Positions 21,191-33,421 of a DNA stretch of 64,000 bases are shown here, in pieces. Numbering within the stretch: the stretch's first letter is position 1; each line of letters begins with the position of its first letter. A program made the translations under genes and the position numbers. This DNA is from Bugulina stolonifera (Eukaryota; Bryozoa; Gymnolaemata; Cheilostomatida; Bugulidae). The DNA lies in assembly GCA_935421135.1 (NCBI GenBank), contig OW285190.1:3596001-3660000 (forward strand), read 5' to 3'. The notes under the pieces are model-generated. The model searched no databases. It saw nothing but the letters and a program-made list of their open reading frames with translations, and had not been told where the DNA came from.

Positions 21191-21618
21191 CATTCGTGTC
21201 TACTTATCAATTGATTTTATATTATTACTCTCAAACTCGTGTATCGTTAGCCTTACTCATATTTTTCATAGTCGTATATCGGTTTTTATCGATTGATTTT
21301 ATATTATTACTCTCGCACGTATTGAAAATTAAAACAAACTCGTGTATCATTACCCTTACTCATATTCTTCATAGTCGTATATCAAGTTTTTTATCGCTTG
21401 ATTTTATATTATTACTCTCAAACGTGTTGAAAATTAAAACAAACTCGTGTATCATTACCCTTACTCATATTCTTCATAGTCGTATATCAAGTTTTTTATC
21501 GCTTGATTTTATATTATTACTCTCAAACGTGTTGAAAATTAAAACAAACTCGTGTATCATTACCCTTACTCATATTTGTTATAGTCACATATCATCTATT
21601 CTAGAATACATCACACAC
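21191..21618 (+). repeat. ~108-bp tandem repeats downstream of the rightward gene
   Basis: About four units share ACTCGTGTATC(A/G)TTA, ATAGTCGTATATC and TGATTTTATATTATTACTCTC. They fill the space between the gene and the right TIR. No gene is seen. Confidence 0.85.
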
Positions 21619-22172
21619 CATTACTCTAACCCGTATTTTCCTTCGCTTCACCCTACTCCAGCCGACGGTCCGCCCGCGAGGGCCGCGACGGGTCGTTGGG
21701 GCGGGAGGGCGGGGGAGGGGCGGGGGAGGGGCGGGGGATGGGCGAGGGGAGGGCGGCGTGGGGCCACGGCTGGACTCGCAAACGAGAACCGCCGCGAGGC
21801 GGAGGGCGAGGCGGAGGGGAGGGGTGGGGAGGGGCGGGGACGGGTGGAGGGAGGACGGGTGGGGTTCGCGGGGCGGGGGGGGGGCGCACGCGTACGCGCG
21901 CCCCCTCGCCCGAGCCGTGGGACGGGACGGGGACGGGGCGAGGGGTTTGCTCTTTAGACTGGGTTCTACGGAACAGCCGATGAGGTTTTTGAAACCCCAC
22001 CCGCGATCGGGGGGTAGGTTCTAGGGCTTTGCACATAGAGTGAGGTTTAGGGAAGGGGAGGGGGCGAGAGGACGGGTGGGGTAGTCGTCCGCCCGGGGAG
22101 TTTTTGGATCTAGGGCTAATAAGACGCGGAAATGGCCGGGTGTCTGTGCAGATCTGCACTGACTATACTACT
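21619..22172 (-). repeat. right terminal inverted repeat (554 bp)
   Basis: It is the reverse complement of 12611-13171, ending ACTATACTACT. It lies 175 bp before the CE-1 start codon, so the insertion sits in the CE-1 promoter region. Confidence 0.95.
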
Positions 22173-22178
22173 GTTAGG
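22173..22178. repeat. 6-bp target-site duplication GTTAGG (right)
   Basis: It matches 12605-12610. Confidence 0.9.
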
Positions 22179-22347
22179 TAATTCCAATGTAAGTATTTAG
22201 GGGTGTTTACTGACTTATGAAAGATAGTGAGTGTTATCAGAAGATACACAGTGACAAACAGATGATTAGCTACTAGCATTATATCAGTATATTATTATTA
22301 TACTGTACTTCTACGCAGTCTAGTGTAGTTATAGTGTAAATTTCACC

Positions 22348-25300
22348 ATGAGAGAGCCAAAATCAACTTGTACAGTTTTATTCTTACTCCTGAGCTGCCG
22401 GTATAGTTTAGCAGCAGAAGTAACCTTGACTACGGCGTTGGGTAACGTTACCGGACTATCTGAAGAGATCAGTGGAGTGGAAGTGAGGAAATATCTAGGT
22501 AAGACATCAATGGACACATTGTATGACTGCTTATTCATATTGTTGCAAGGTTAACGGTTGGATGGTGTTTTTAACGATCTCGGCAGTTCATGAATGAAAT
22601 ACATGTACATCGTAATTATAGCTCTAATGATAGGTGGGTGATGCATGACAACTATAAGCAAGTGAACCCAGTTTAGTAGGCTGGGTGTAACTATTCATAC
22701 AGTAGTCACTACCACCACAGATTGTATGTATTAATGAAGATGTAAGATAGAGTTATTATACTCAGGTATTACCATCACTAACACCACCAATGACCTTTAC
22801 GGAAATCAAACCACAGGTAAGCCCAGAGCCCTAACCACTAACCACTAACCACTAACCACTGACCACTAACCACTAACCACTAACCCCTAACCACTAACCC
22901 CTAACCACTAACCCCTAACCACGCCTGCTACATTGCTATCATTAAACAGTTATAGAAATTTTTGTTATTTTGTTGTTGCCAATCTGCAGGAATTCCGTTT
23001 GCTAAGCCGCCTGTAGGCTCTCTTCGTTTCACCAAACCCCAACCGTATGGAGAGTTCACAGATGGGAAGTTAGACGCCACTCAATTTGGACGTTCATGCA
23101 GCCAAATAACTACGAACTACACCACTAACCTGGTTCAAAGCGAAGACTGTCTCTTCCTAAATATCTATACTCCAACAGGAGCAAGCAATGTGGTTAGTAC
23201 CTACTTAGTTGTGTTTGGTTATATAAGTTACTATTTTTGTTCGACAGACAATATTCTGCAGATAACAGTGCTCTAGTAGAGAACAATTGGGGCCCATCAC
23301 TTTAGCTTCAGTACATGTAGCCCCACTTTAACAGCCTCAGTTTGGTACCAAAGCTGGTAATTTGCACACCCTTTTTATCAATTTATTTCTTCCACCTCTT
23401 TCAGACCTGATTAAACACAATCACTTTGATACATGACTCAAGGTACACCAATAAAAGTCCTTCCTGGTCATTACAATATTTTACCATCATCAGATAATTT
23501 TACAAACAGCAACCTGTATAGCTAAAGTCACTGCTGCTGCGAGTTTGAAATAGCATGAACAGCAATTAGTAAAGTGACAGGTATTCCCACGTAGGATCAA
23601 TCTTCTGCGATAGACTGTCATGCAACTAACTAATATTGCTCACTTCAGAGGTGATGCAACATCTCAAGAGAGAAAAGTAAATCAATGTTATAGCTCACGA
23701 ATACATGTACTTAAAGGAGTTCAGGTTACCAAAGTCCATGTAGTTCTGAATGAGCATGAATAACCAATCAAAATGCTGAAAGACCGAAATAAACTGACTG
23801 TACCTCTTTAACCACATTGAAAAGAGCTACTGCAAAGGCCTGGTGCAGGATGTTTGTCAATTTTTAAATTATTTTATATTTGTTTTTAGACTGTTATGGT
23901 CTGGATTCATGGTGGAGGTTTCATGTATGGTACTTCAAACTATTATTCTGCTGAGATTTTTACAGCAAAAGAGGACATGGTTGTTGTTACTATTAACTAC
24001 CGGCTTGGTGTTTTTGGGTTTCTATCATCGGATGATGATCGACTTCCAGGAAACTACGGGTTGTGGGATCAAAGACTTGCTATTCAGTGGGTCAAAGACA
24101 ACATAGAAGACTATGGAGGTGATCCAAACAGCATCACACTGTTTGGAGAGTCAGCAGGTGGTATGTCTGTCTCGTACCAGATGTTTAGTCCTCAGACCAA
24201 CTCGACGCTTTTCCAGCGTGCCATCACACAAAGTGGAGTGGGATTTGGTCTTGGTTCAACCGCCCGAGATCCCATCCCAATGACCACAACACTAGTAAAC
24301 TCTGTAGCGTGTGACATGTATGATTCAAATTTACTAAAATGCTTACAAGCCAAAAGTACGGCTGACCTTTTGGTTAATCCGGGACTAGGTTTCGGTTACT
24401 ATCCCACTATCGATGGTGACTTTCTTCCCACTGACCCGGGTCAACTTATGGCAAGGCTCTTACGATATGACTCTAATGACACTGTCACCAACATGATGTC
24501 AGATTTCTCTCAGTTTGACCTACTTACTGGCTGGAATAATCAAGAAGGGTTAGCCCTGTTTGGAATAATGTCACAAATTTCGGAATCATCTACGGGTATA
24601 AAAGACATCAGTGAGGGAGTCTCTGCTAAAGTTGCATCGTCGGTTCTTCGAAACTACTTTTTTAGACAGTTTAAAGGTAGCGAAGCAGCTCACAAGCTCT
24701 TAGCCAACCTGATTGTTAATTACTATATGACCTCAGTTGATAGATTTAACAGTCAAGGCATGTCGACCAATCACAAGCGGTTGGAGGCGTTAACCCAAAT
24801 TGGAGGTAAGCACACCGCATACATTGTTACAGTTAATGCCGTTAATGACCTACTACAAGAACACAAATAGACTTTCTCTAAGTACAAATTTTAATCAATG
24901 GTTCTCACATTCATGTTCTGTAGGAGACATTTTCCTCATATTCCCCAGTATTCAGCACATTCAGCTACACAGTGCTGTGTCCAACAAGAGCTCTTATGCC
25001 TACCAATTCAGTCACAAGACGTCTAGTTCCCCATCAGAATTACGTGGAGTTCCTGATTGGTTGAGGACAGGAGCCGATCATGGAGAGGAAATAGCTTATG
25101 TATTTGGTTCACCTGCAGTGGCAAAGACCGAGTGTAAATCCCTAAAGAATCTTGGTGACTACTTTTGTAAGTGATTAGTGAATAAGTACGGTTCATTCAG
25201 TATCTTTATTCTACGGTCACAGCACTGTTTATACATGTAGTTAGAGGGCATCATTATTATATTTTTCTTCCTATAGTTACACAATTAAATTCTAATTTTT

Positions 25301-26780
25301 AATACTAGCCTATAATTATTAGGTAAAAACTATACAGAATCAGAAAAAGAACTTTCCAGAAAGATGATGAGGGACTGGGCAAGTTTTGCTAAAACAGGGT
25401 AAGCTCTACTTTGCAGCTTTAGACTTTGCAACAATATTAATCTGATGATTTCTTGGTTTTTGAAAGATTTTGAGCTCTACAAAACGCATGCACCACTAAA
25501 GGTATGTGTTTATGAGTGCTGTCATTTTGCACAAACTATTATTCGAATTAACTTGAGCAAGTTTTCAACTTGTGTGTGACACCATTGACTTTTATTTCTA
25601 CAGATCACCATCATCAAGTGAATATGAACCATCCGAGTTTCCTTCTAAGCAGTTCTATACAAACCTGCAGACGGGATCATTTGAGACCAGGAAGCTACCA
25701 ACAGACGGAAACTTCCGTTTGCTTTCTGCAGTCACAAGTATCATTTTAAAGTCAATGAGTGAAACAGGACAAGCACCAACTACTACTACTACCACTACTA
25801 CCACTACCACTACTACCACTACTACTACTACTCGACCAACTACACTTGTAGCTGGTACTACCACTGACTCTAGTCTTAAAAAAAGTAAGTATTATTAAAC
25901 TCAGCTATAAGTGTAATTGCATTATGTTATATGTTAAGAGTGGGATACTGTAATGGTATTGTAGAGTTTGGAATTCTCTGCTATGAGTTGTGCACCGAAT
26001 GTACACCGTTCCTATAAGTCGCATAGTCAGTCCAGATCTGTGCAGAATGAACTCCTCATATATACATATACATGTACGTGCACATGTGCAGTACGGGTAT
26101 AATGTGTATAATTCCGTATCCTCAGTGCCCAATTAGTCCACATAGCAGCCATTTTATATTTCAAGCGAATTTTATTTGTCATTGAATACAACTCAAACAT
26201 GATGAGTACCCTGTAACATGCCGACAATATACATGTTTTCTCCAGGTACACAATTGACAGAACGTGTATTAATCTAAGGGTCGCCACCTTGGATGATTTT
26301 ACTCCATTTCATTCTCTCAGTAGCATCTTTCTCCCACCTACATGTATTTGGTTTCATATCTTCTCTTACTACATCGACAAATCTTCTCTCAAGTCTTTCC
26401 CTTCTTCTTACTCCTGGTAGCTCCATGTTGATTACTCTCTTCCACACTTGACCATGCCATCTCAGTCTGCTCTCTCTGATATTGCTTCCCAGTCGCAGTA
26501 CTCTTGCTGTGCCCCTAATGTGAAATTGACAAAACTAGACGACGTATAACACTTATCTGATACTCCAGATCCTTATCTCAACAATATGGTGTACCTGACC
26601 TATGAGGAGGCAGACAGAGCTCTGACAGCTCTGGTGGTGGTAGCAGCAGTTCTGGTGGTTCTGATTCTGGTGCTGGTTATCACACGTCTTGTTCTACAGT
26701 ACCAGATGGTGCAGAGTAAAAAGGAAGAGAAACGTATAGCTCAGACAGAGGAGATGTACATGCATTCAACTAAGTTATAA
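22348..26780 (+). CDS. CE-1: membrane-anchored type-B carboxylesterase/cholinesterase-like protein
   Basis: My seven-exon model is 22348-22498, 22990-23192, 23890-24805, 24924-25166, 25323-25398, 25604-25884, 26569-26780, giving 693 residues with all splice phases consistent. A signal peptide (about 1-23) leads into the alpha/beta hydrolase domain. The oxyanion-hole HGGG is at about 125-128. The nucleophile is Ser206 in GESAG, the acid Glu337 in NNQEG and the base His476 in GADHG, spaced as in cholinesterases. A Thr-rich stalk encoded by an ACT repeat follows, then one hydrophobic membrane helix (ALVVVAAVLVVLILVLV) and a short charged tail. The enzyme would face outward from the cell surface. 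Substrate is unknown. It is closest to CE-2. The Polinton-like element ends 175 bp upstream and may affect expression. Confidence 0.9.
22829..22923 (+). repeat. telomere-like CCACTAA/CCCCTAA heptamers in CE-1 intron 1
   Basis: About 13 units of a 7-bp motif (ACTAACC, CCTAACC variants) lie in the intron between exons 1 and 2 (22499-22989). The rest of the intron shows nothing notable. Confidence 0.85.
23193..23889 (+). other. CE-1 intron 2
   Basis: It runs from GTTAGT to TTTTTAG. I recognise no gene or element in it. Confidence 0.7.
25778..25833 (+). repeat. coding ACT microsatellite (Thr stalk of CE-1)
   Basis: The ACT/ACC triplets stay in frame and encode about 18 consecutive Thr, likely an O-glycosylated stalk. 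CE-2 has the matching repeat at 32801-32855 with a different length. Confidence 0.9.
26274..26522 (-). mobile_element. 5'-truncated LINE remnant in CE-1 intron 6
   Basis: The minus strand has about 80 codons without a stop, reading RESRLRWHGQV, MELPGVRRRERLERRFVDVV and ending GGDP-stop. This matches the conserved C-terminus of many non-LTR reverse transcriptases (RLRWYGHV...PGxRRRGRPKxRW...GDP). Only the end of the ORF is present. Confidence 0.75.
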
Positions 26781-28078
26781 TAACAGATACTGTTACTGTT
26801 GACTATTAAACATCATTTATTAGTGACTATTGACTTCTATGATTATTATATATGACTTAACGTGCTAGTTTTATAATAAGTGAATATTTGCAGCAAAACT
26901 TGTTTTTCTTGTTTAGAAAATTAGAAATGTATGTGACCTATATTAATATACATATACAGTGTATATAAGTATATTTATGTCAATGCAATTGAGTAACGAA
27001 AAAATAAAATTTTGTTTGTTCAGCATAACCCAGCTAAGCTACATGTACCGTCCAAACGCATTGTTATTCGAGTGAGAGTATTATTTCATAAAATATAGAT
27101 GTAGGCTTCGTGTTGTTAATTCACGCATATTTGCGTCTTCGAAGACATCTTTGGTTTACAAGATTGTGTGATTACATGTACATGAACATGTGTATGAATT
27201 TAATAGTCTGGTTTTAGAGGCTAGCTGACCATCACAACACTAAACTAAACCGTACTTACTGATTGGTTTATACTAGTAGGGTTGGTGCCCAGGCCAGGTT
27301 TCACTGTAGGCAGCTATAGAATGTAACGCTGAACGTAAATCACCGCCCATACCTAGTAGATGTAGCCCTTTTTGTAACAACGTTATACAAATATACAGGC
27401 AAATTCTGGCTAACACAAGCATCTATTGGCGGGTATAATTATTATGTATTAATCTGCTATTATAGGTGACACATTCCTTTGTATAACAACAATACTCGAA
27501 TGAATGGCTAACAAGGAATGTACATGTAGTACTAGTCTAGCAGTATGAACCAGCACAGCCCTTAGTTATCTCCCAAAACACTTGCTATTCTACAATGTAA
27601 TAACTTACATGTAGGATATATTCTGCTAAGTTCTTTTTGGTTACATTCTACTAGAGTGTTGGCAGTATTATGGTTTGTTTACTTTCATTTATTCACTGAT
27701 TTTTCACTTTATCTGTTATCTTTTGCAATGCCGTGATATCTACATGTACATGTATAAGGAGTTGCACTTGATTGTTTATTGCTATAAGACATTATAGACA
27801 TGAATGTCTGTAGCAAATATACATGTAACTATGATCACATATTATAAACGTAGACAAGCACTTCAATTTGTGTAGGTTTATATAATATTAGTTGATGCAC
27901 GTGTTGAGGATCAAATGGTGTAAGTCGAATGAGAGCAATTAAGGATTTTCACTGGTTGATAGAAGTTATTGAGTCTTATCAGAGGATTGGCAAATGCATA
28001 AGTAGCTTCTAGGGATATTCTTTTAAACTTATACATGTACTGTAGATGATACAGTTTAGTACCAGTGAGTATGTCAAC
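26781..28078. other. intergenic region between CE-1 and CE-2
   Basis: It includes the CE-1 3' end, with a possible AATAAA around 27002, and the CE-2 promoter region. It is AT-rich, with several ACATGT repeats. No further gene is seen. Confidence 0.6.
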
Positions 28079-31000
28079 ATGGGGGTACTAACTCCTACTT
28101 TTACTGTTTTGTTGTTACTACTGACCTGTCGGGACGGTTCCTCAGCGGAGGTTACCTTGACTACTGCGTTAGGTAACGTGACTGGACTATCTGAGGAGAT
28201 CATTGGAGTGGAAGTGAGGAAATACCTGGGTAAGACCTCAATAGACACTTTGAATAATGTACTACATGTACATGTACATGTTCATGTATTTAATGTACTG
28301 TATATTCCGTGAATGTTGCTGCAACCCAAAAGTTGCAGGTCAGATAGTACTGACTACATACATGTATACGTCATGTAAGTTTGCCCTACATTCAAATAAT
28401 ATAAAATATATGAAAACGAATATGAGTCTGTAAGTAATAAAATGGTTTTAAGTACTTTGGCTTTAATACAATATAACATTTAATACTTACATGTGCAATG
28501 TATATTAATACATGTACATATATATCAAATATTAAATATATACTAAAATATGGTGTTTTGTGCTTTGGGTTTCACATGGGTGCCGATATTAGCACGAGTG
28601 TGGGAAGCGCTTGGTAGCGGTAGTGGGCTGCTAAGGTAAACTTCCACACATTACATAAAGAGTGAACAGTTATGTAAGCTCTTATAGATATTGTAGAGGA
28701 CGTAGGTCGATACTTAGACTCATTAAAGAGTCAAGGGTCGACGTAGGTCCGATGGTTTATACTCCTAGGAGTGTAGAAAGTGTCTATGTTGAAGTGAGTA
28801 TGTAGACCCGATGCTTAGGCTCATTGAAGAGTCAAGGATCGACTAAGGTCCGAGGTTTATACTCAGCAAGGAGTGTAGAAAGAGTCTTATACCAGTAGGA
28901 GGACGAGCCCGGACACTAAAGGTCCAGGGGACCAAGGCTGGAGCTGCCTGCCTGCAAGAGTAAGACTCTGTAGGTTGAGTTAGGAGATGCTGCTTTATTG
29001 AAGCGCAATCAACAACTGACTTAGCATAGAAAATGTGCTGGCTTTTATACTATTTGGGTTTCCGGTAAAACGGCCCGACAGGGGGTCGGGTGAGACAATA
29101 AGGTATCGGCCGCGGAAATTGCATAATAAGATGACTGAAAAGTGCCCGAGGTCCAACCATAAAAGGATTGGCCATGCACAAAAAGTGATTACAACCATGT
29201 GAAATGAATTATGCATTAAAATAACTAAGATCTAAGACATCGGCCATTACTTATAATAGGCAAAAATACTTAGAATAAAAGTATACAATAATGTACTTAT
29301 TTCATAAGTAATTTATACATTAAGACATGCTTAGAGTCATTCAAGATAGAGAATATCCGCTTGGGCAACAAGCCGACAAGGCCTTCTTCATGACCTCTGC
29401 ATAGGTCGGCCTGGGTGTCGGGTGAGTCGACCTGTCCACCACAGTATTATGTGAGGTACAATTATCACGGTTGTTCCAAAATGTCATTTCAACTCTATTT
29501 AATTGTGCATACAATATAGTTAACATACACCATCATGTATAGCTTATTAGTGTCTTCGCGACCTAAATTTCAGACACAGGCCAACTTGCTAAAATATTTC
29601 CCGATACACTTCCATCACAGAGTAGCGAACACACTGGCGTGGACCGAAAGTCAAATCCTCATTTTCGTGTGAAAAACCCAGGTGTGCTGATGAGCTAGGG
29701 ATGGTTTTCTCCGACCAAGCAAAATTCCAGGCCAATATACGTTTGGGCCGGACGGCCATCTTTAGATTTTTAATTGTGACCCAGGTTGGTCCAAGAGGTC
29801 GCAAAGGCACTAATTAGTACTGTACTCATGTGGAGGGTTACCTCTCAACTTGCAAGCACACCATGCAATGCACATTTGTTACAGTGTGTGAGACAAAAGT
29901 AGTTTGATTAATAATTCAGAGGTTTAAATTTATGTACCTATGATGTCATCGGGGTATCACTGTATGAAATTTGCAGAACAATTGCACAGTTATCGATGTC
30001 ACCAATCATTCAAATATCTTCAATCTGTAGGAATTCCGTATGCCAAGCCACCAGTAGGCTCTCTTCGGTTCACCAAACCCCAACCGTATGGAGACTTCAC
30101 AGATGGGAAGTTAGACGCTACTCAATTTGGACATTCATGCAGCCAAATAACTACGAACTACATCACTGACCTGGTTCAAAGCGAAGACTGCCTCTTCCTA
30201 AATATCTATACTCCAGCAGAAGCAGAGAACACTGTTAGTACCCACTCAGCAATGTATATTACTGTGGGAAGCTTTGTGTCATTACTTTAGTTAAACTTCC
30301 TGTTGGGCCTAAAGTGGTTGTTAGTAGTTTGTCTGACCAGAGTGTTACGATAGGAAATTCCATGTATCTCCACACTATATTTTTTGCCGTCACGTCGGCT
30401 TCATTAAAGTAATGCACCATTAATACTGACAACCACTCATGACTTCTCTATCCATGGCTGTCTACTATCCATGTGTGTCCAGTTAGACATAAGTATATTC
30501 CTTTTACGAAGCTCTTCACTATTCAATAAGAACTCATTTAATTCCATTCGGCATTTTCTATTCTTACAACATCCTCAGAATATTGCTGCTGTCGATAATT
30601 TACAAACAAGAGCTGTATGTACTAGCCATTAAAGTAATAAACTCCTCCTACATATACAAAAGTCCTTTCTTTTTGAGAAGTCATTGGATCAACCCGATAG
30701 CTCACAAAAATACATCATGCATGCAGCCAGTGTAATTAGCGATATGTATGTCAGCTATTTTTCTATTTTAGACTGTTTTGATTTGGATCCATGGTGGGGC
30801 CTTCATGTTTGGTACCTCAAACAATTACCCAGCAAGTGTATTCGCAGCACAAGAGAGTGTCATAGTTGTCACCATCAACTATCGCTTAGGAGCTCTTGGT
30901 TTCCTTTCCACGGGGGACAGCAGACTTCCAGGAAACTACGGGTTGTGGGATCAAAGACTTGCTATTCAGTGGGTCAAAGACAACATAGAAGGCTATGGAG

Positions 31001-33421
31001 GTGATCCAGACAGCATCACACTGTTTGGGGAGTCAGCAGGTGGTATGTCTGTCTCATACCAGATGTTTAGTCCTTACACCAACTCGTCGCTTTTCCAGCG
31101 TGCCATCACACAAAGTGGAGTGGGGTTTGGTCTTGATTTTATCACCCGAGATCCCATCCCAATGACCACTACTCTAGTGAGCTCTGTAGGATGTGACATG
31201 GCTGATCCAGATTTACAAAAATGCTTACAAGCCAAAAGTACAGCTGACCTTTTGGTTAATCCGGGACTAGGTTTTGGTTACTATCCCACCATCGATGGTG
31301 ACTTTCTTCCCACTGACCCGGGTCAACTTATGGCTGGCCTTCTCCAATATGGCTCTAATGAAACCATCACCAACATGATGTCAGATTTCTCTCAGTTTGA
31401 CCTACTTACTGGCTGGAATATCCAAGAAGGGTTAATTTTCTTTGATATAATTTCACAAATCGTAGAGTCATCCACAGGTGTAAAAAATATCAGCGAGGGA
31501 ATTTCTGCTAAGGTTTTATCTCTGGTTCTCCATAACTACTTCTTCCGCCACTTTAAAGGTAGTGACTTGGCGCACAAGTTTGTAACTGACTTGATTGCAA
31601 GCTATTACATTACTTCAGTTGATGAATTTAACAGCCAAGGCCTGTCAACCAACCACAAGCTCTTTGAGGTGTTAACTCAAATTGCTGGTAAGTATACTGT
31701 GTTCAATTTGCTCCAAATAATTTTGATATTACCAATTTACAAACTGCTATGAATTCTGTAAGTACGAATATCTACTCAATAGCTTTCACATGCATGTTCT
31801 GTAGGAGACATTGTCCTCATATTCCCCAGTATTCAACACCTTCGACTACACAATACTGTATCCAACAAGAGCTCTTTTGCCTACCAATTCAGTCACAAGA
31901 CTTCTAGTTCCCCATCAAACTTTCGTGGAGTTCCTGATTGGTTGAGGACAGGAGCCGATCATGGAGATGAAATAGCTTATGTATTTGGTTCTCCTTTAGT
32001 GGCAGAGATGGAGTATAAATCCTTAGATTTCCTTGGGGACTACTGTAAGTCATTTGCGAATAAGTATACTGTATGTAAATGTACATTACAGTGGAACTTG
32101 CTTAATTCAATCTTGGATAATTAAAAAACTTGGTTAATTCAAACTGTTAGCCTTGGTCCCTGCTGAGCACTCAATAATGACTTCAACTAGGTAAAGTGAT
32201 CTTACAATTCAAACTCAGGCCTAATTCAAACCAATTTTGGCGGTATCTTGGAGTTTGAATTTAGCAAGTTTCACTGCATTTGTTTCTCTTCCTCAGTTTA
32301 CACTGTTTCCAATAGGGTAATATCACATAATTTGCATCCTATATTATCTACATTACAAGCATCCAATGCATAAAGCTGTCTGTCTATAATTTTTAGCTGG
32401 AAACTATACAGAACCAGAGAAAGAACTTTCCAGAAGAATGATGAAGGATTGGGCAAGTTTCGCTCAAACAGGGTGAGATCTGCTCTGTAATATTACCAAT
32501 TTCACACCTTTATTATTTCACTGACTTTGATCATTCTGAAACTCACATAAACACATGCATCATTTCAAGTGTGGCATCACTGGAGGTGTCTTACTGTTAT
32601 TAACTCAATGCCTGCTTTCTTATAGATCACCATCATCAAGTGAATATGAACCATTTAAGTTTCCGTCTAAGCAGTTCTATACAAACCTGCAGATGGGATC
32701 ATTTGAGACCAGGAAGCTATCAACAGATGGAAACTTCCGTTTGCTTTCTGCAGTCACAAGTATTATTTTAAAGTCAATGAGTGAAACAGGACAAGCACCA
32801 ACTACTACTACTACTACTACTACTACTACCACTACTACCTCTACTACCGCTACTAGCAAACCAATTACAACTGTAACTGATATCACTACCGATGCTAGCC
32901 TTCAAAAGAGTAAGTTTATTAAAATGCTAGGAAATTTTGTGTTTAGAAGTACATGTATATGTTGTAATGACAGCAAGCTTTGTGAAGAATGGAATTCAGA
33001 GTTGCTGGTTGCATGTCATTCCATACAATGTCCATCGCAAAGGTGTGCTAGCTAAATGAGCGTACATGTATATACACGTAACTCTGAGATTATCAGCACT
33101 AACTTAAGATTTTGTCATAAAAAAAAGAAAAGAATGCGTGAAACTTGCTACATATTTCATCCAGGCACACAACAATACGGCGTGTAATTTATCTAATGTT
33201 CTACTGTAGATCCTTATCTCAACAATATGGTGAACCTGACCTATGAGGAGGCAGACAGAACTCTGACAGCTCTGGTGGTGGTAGCAGCAGTTCTGGTGGT
33301 TCTGATTCTGGTGCTGGTTATCACACGTCTTGTTCTACAGTACCAGATGGTGCAGAGTATAAAGGAAGAGAAACGTATAGCTCAGACAGAGGAGATGTAC
33401 ATGCATTCAACTAAGTTATAA
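28079..33421 (+). CDS. CE-2: membrane-anchored type-B carboxylesterase/cholinesterase-like protein
   Basis: My seven-exon model is 28079-28229, 30031-30233, 30772-31687, 31805-32044, 32397-32472, 32626-32909, 33210-33421, giving 693 residues. Exon phases match CE-1 and five of the seven exon lengths are identical. It has a signal peptide, HGGA oxyanion segment, Ser206 in GESAG, the acid in NIQEG (about 337), and His in GADHG (about 475), so the triad is complete. The Thr-rich stalk and membrane helix are nearly identical to CE-1. The start at 28079 is chosen because it gives a standard signal peptide. A more upstream in-frame ATG at about 28046 would add 11 polar residues. Intron 1 is 1.8 kb, enlarged by inserted repeats. 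This is a recent duplicate of CE-1. Confidence 0.9.
28551..29546. other. inserted repeat-like sequence in CE-2 intron 1
   Basis: The equivalent CE-1 intron lacks this ~1-kb segment, so it is probably an insertion. It contains a ~95-bp tandem duplication (about 28700-28890) sharing ACTCATTAAAGAGTCAAGG-like and GTTTATACTC...GGAGTGTAGAAAG. I cannot assign the element type. Confidence 0.5.
29547..29813. mobile_element. MITE with 18-bp inverted ends and TTA duplication
   Basis: TTAGTGTCTTCGCGACCT at the left is matched by AGGTCGCAAAGGCACTAA at the right (two mismatches), flanked by TTA on both sides. A TTA duplication fits PIF/Harbinger-type elements. The 73-codon ORF inside it is incidental. Confidence 0.65.
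30234..30771 (+). other. CE-2 intron 2
   Basis: It runs from GTTAGT to TTTTAG. Nothing recognisable was found. Confidence 0.7.
32089..32276 (+). mobile_element. 188-bp MITE, copy 1, in CE-2 intron 4
   Basis: It has inverted ends CAGTGGAACTTGCTTAATTC and GAATTTAGCAAGTTTCACTG. A diverged copy lies in the opposite orientation at 40350-40535. The CAGTG ends and small size suggest a Tc1/mariner- or pogo-type MITE. Confidence 0.65.
32801..32855 (+). repeat. coding ACT microsatellite (Thr stalk of CE-2)
   Basis: In-frame ACT/ACC triplets encode the Thr-rich stalk, slightly longer and more interrupted than in CE-1. Confidence 0.9.

Noticed and set aside
29589..29810. 73-codon minus-strand ORF with GPTWVTI
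   Set aside because: It lies inside a MITE and spans its inverted ends.
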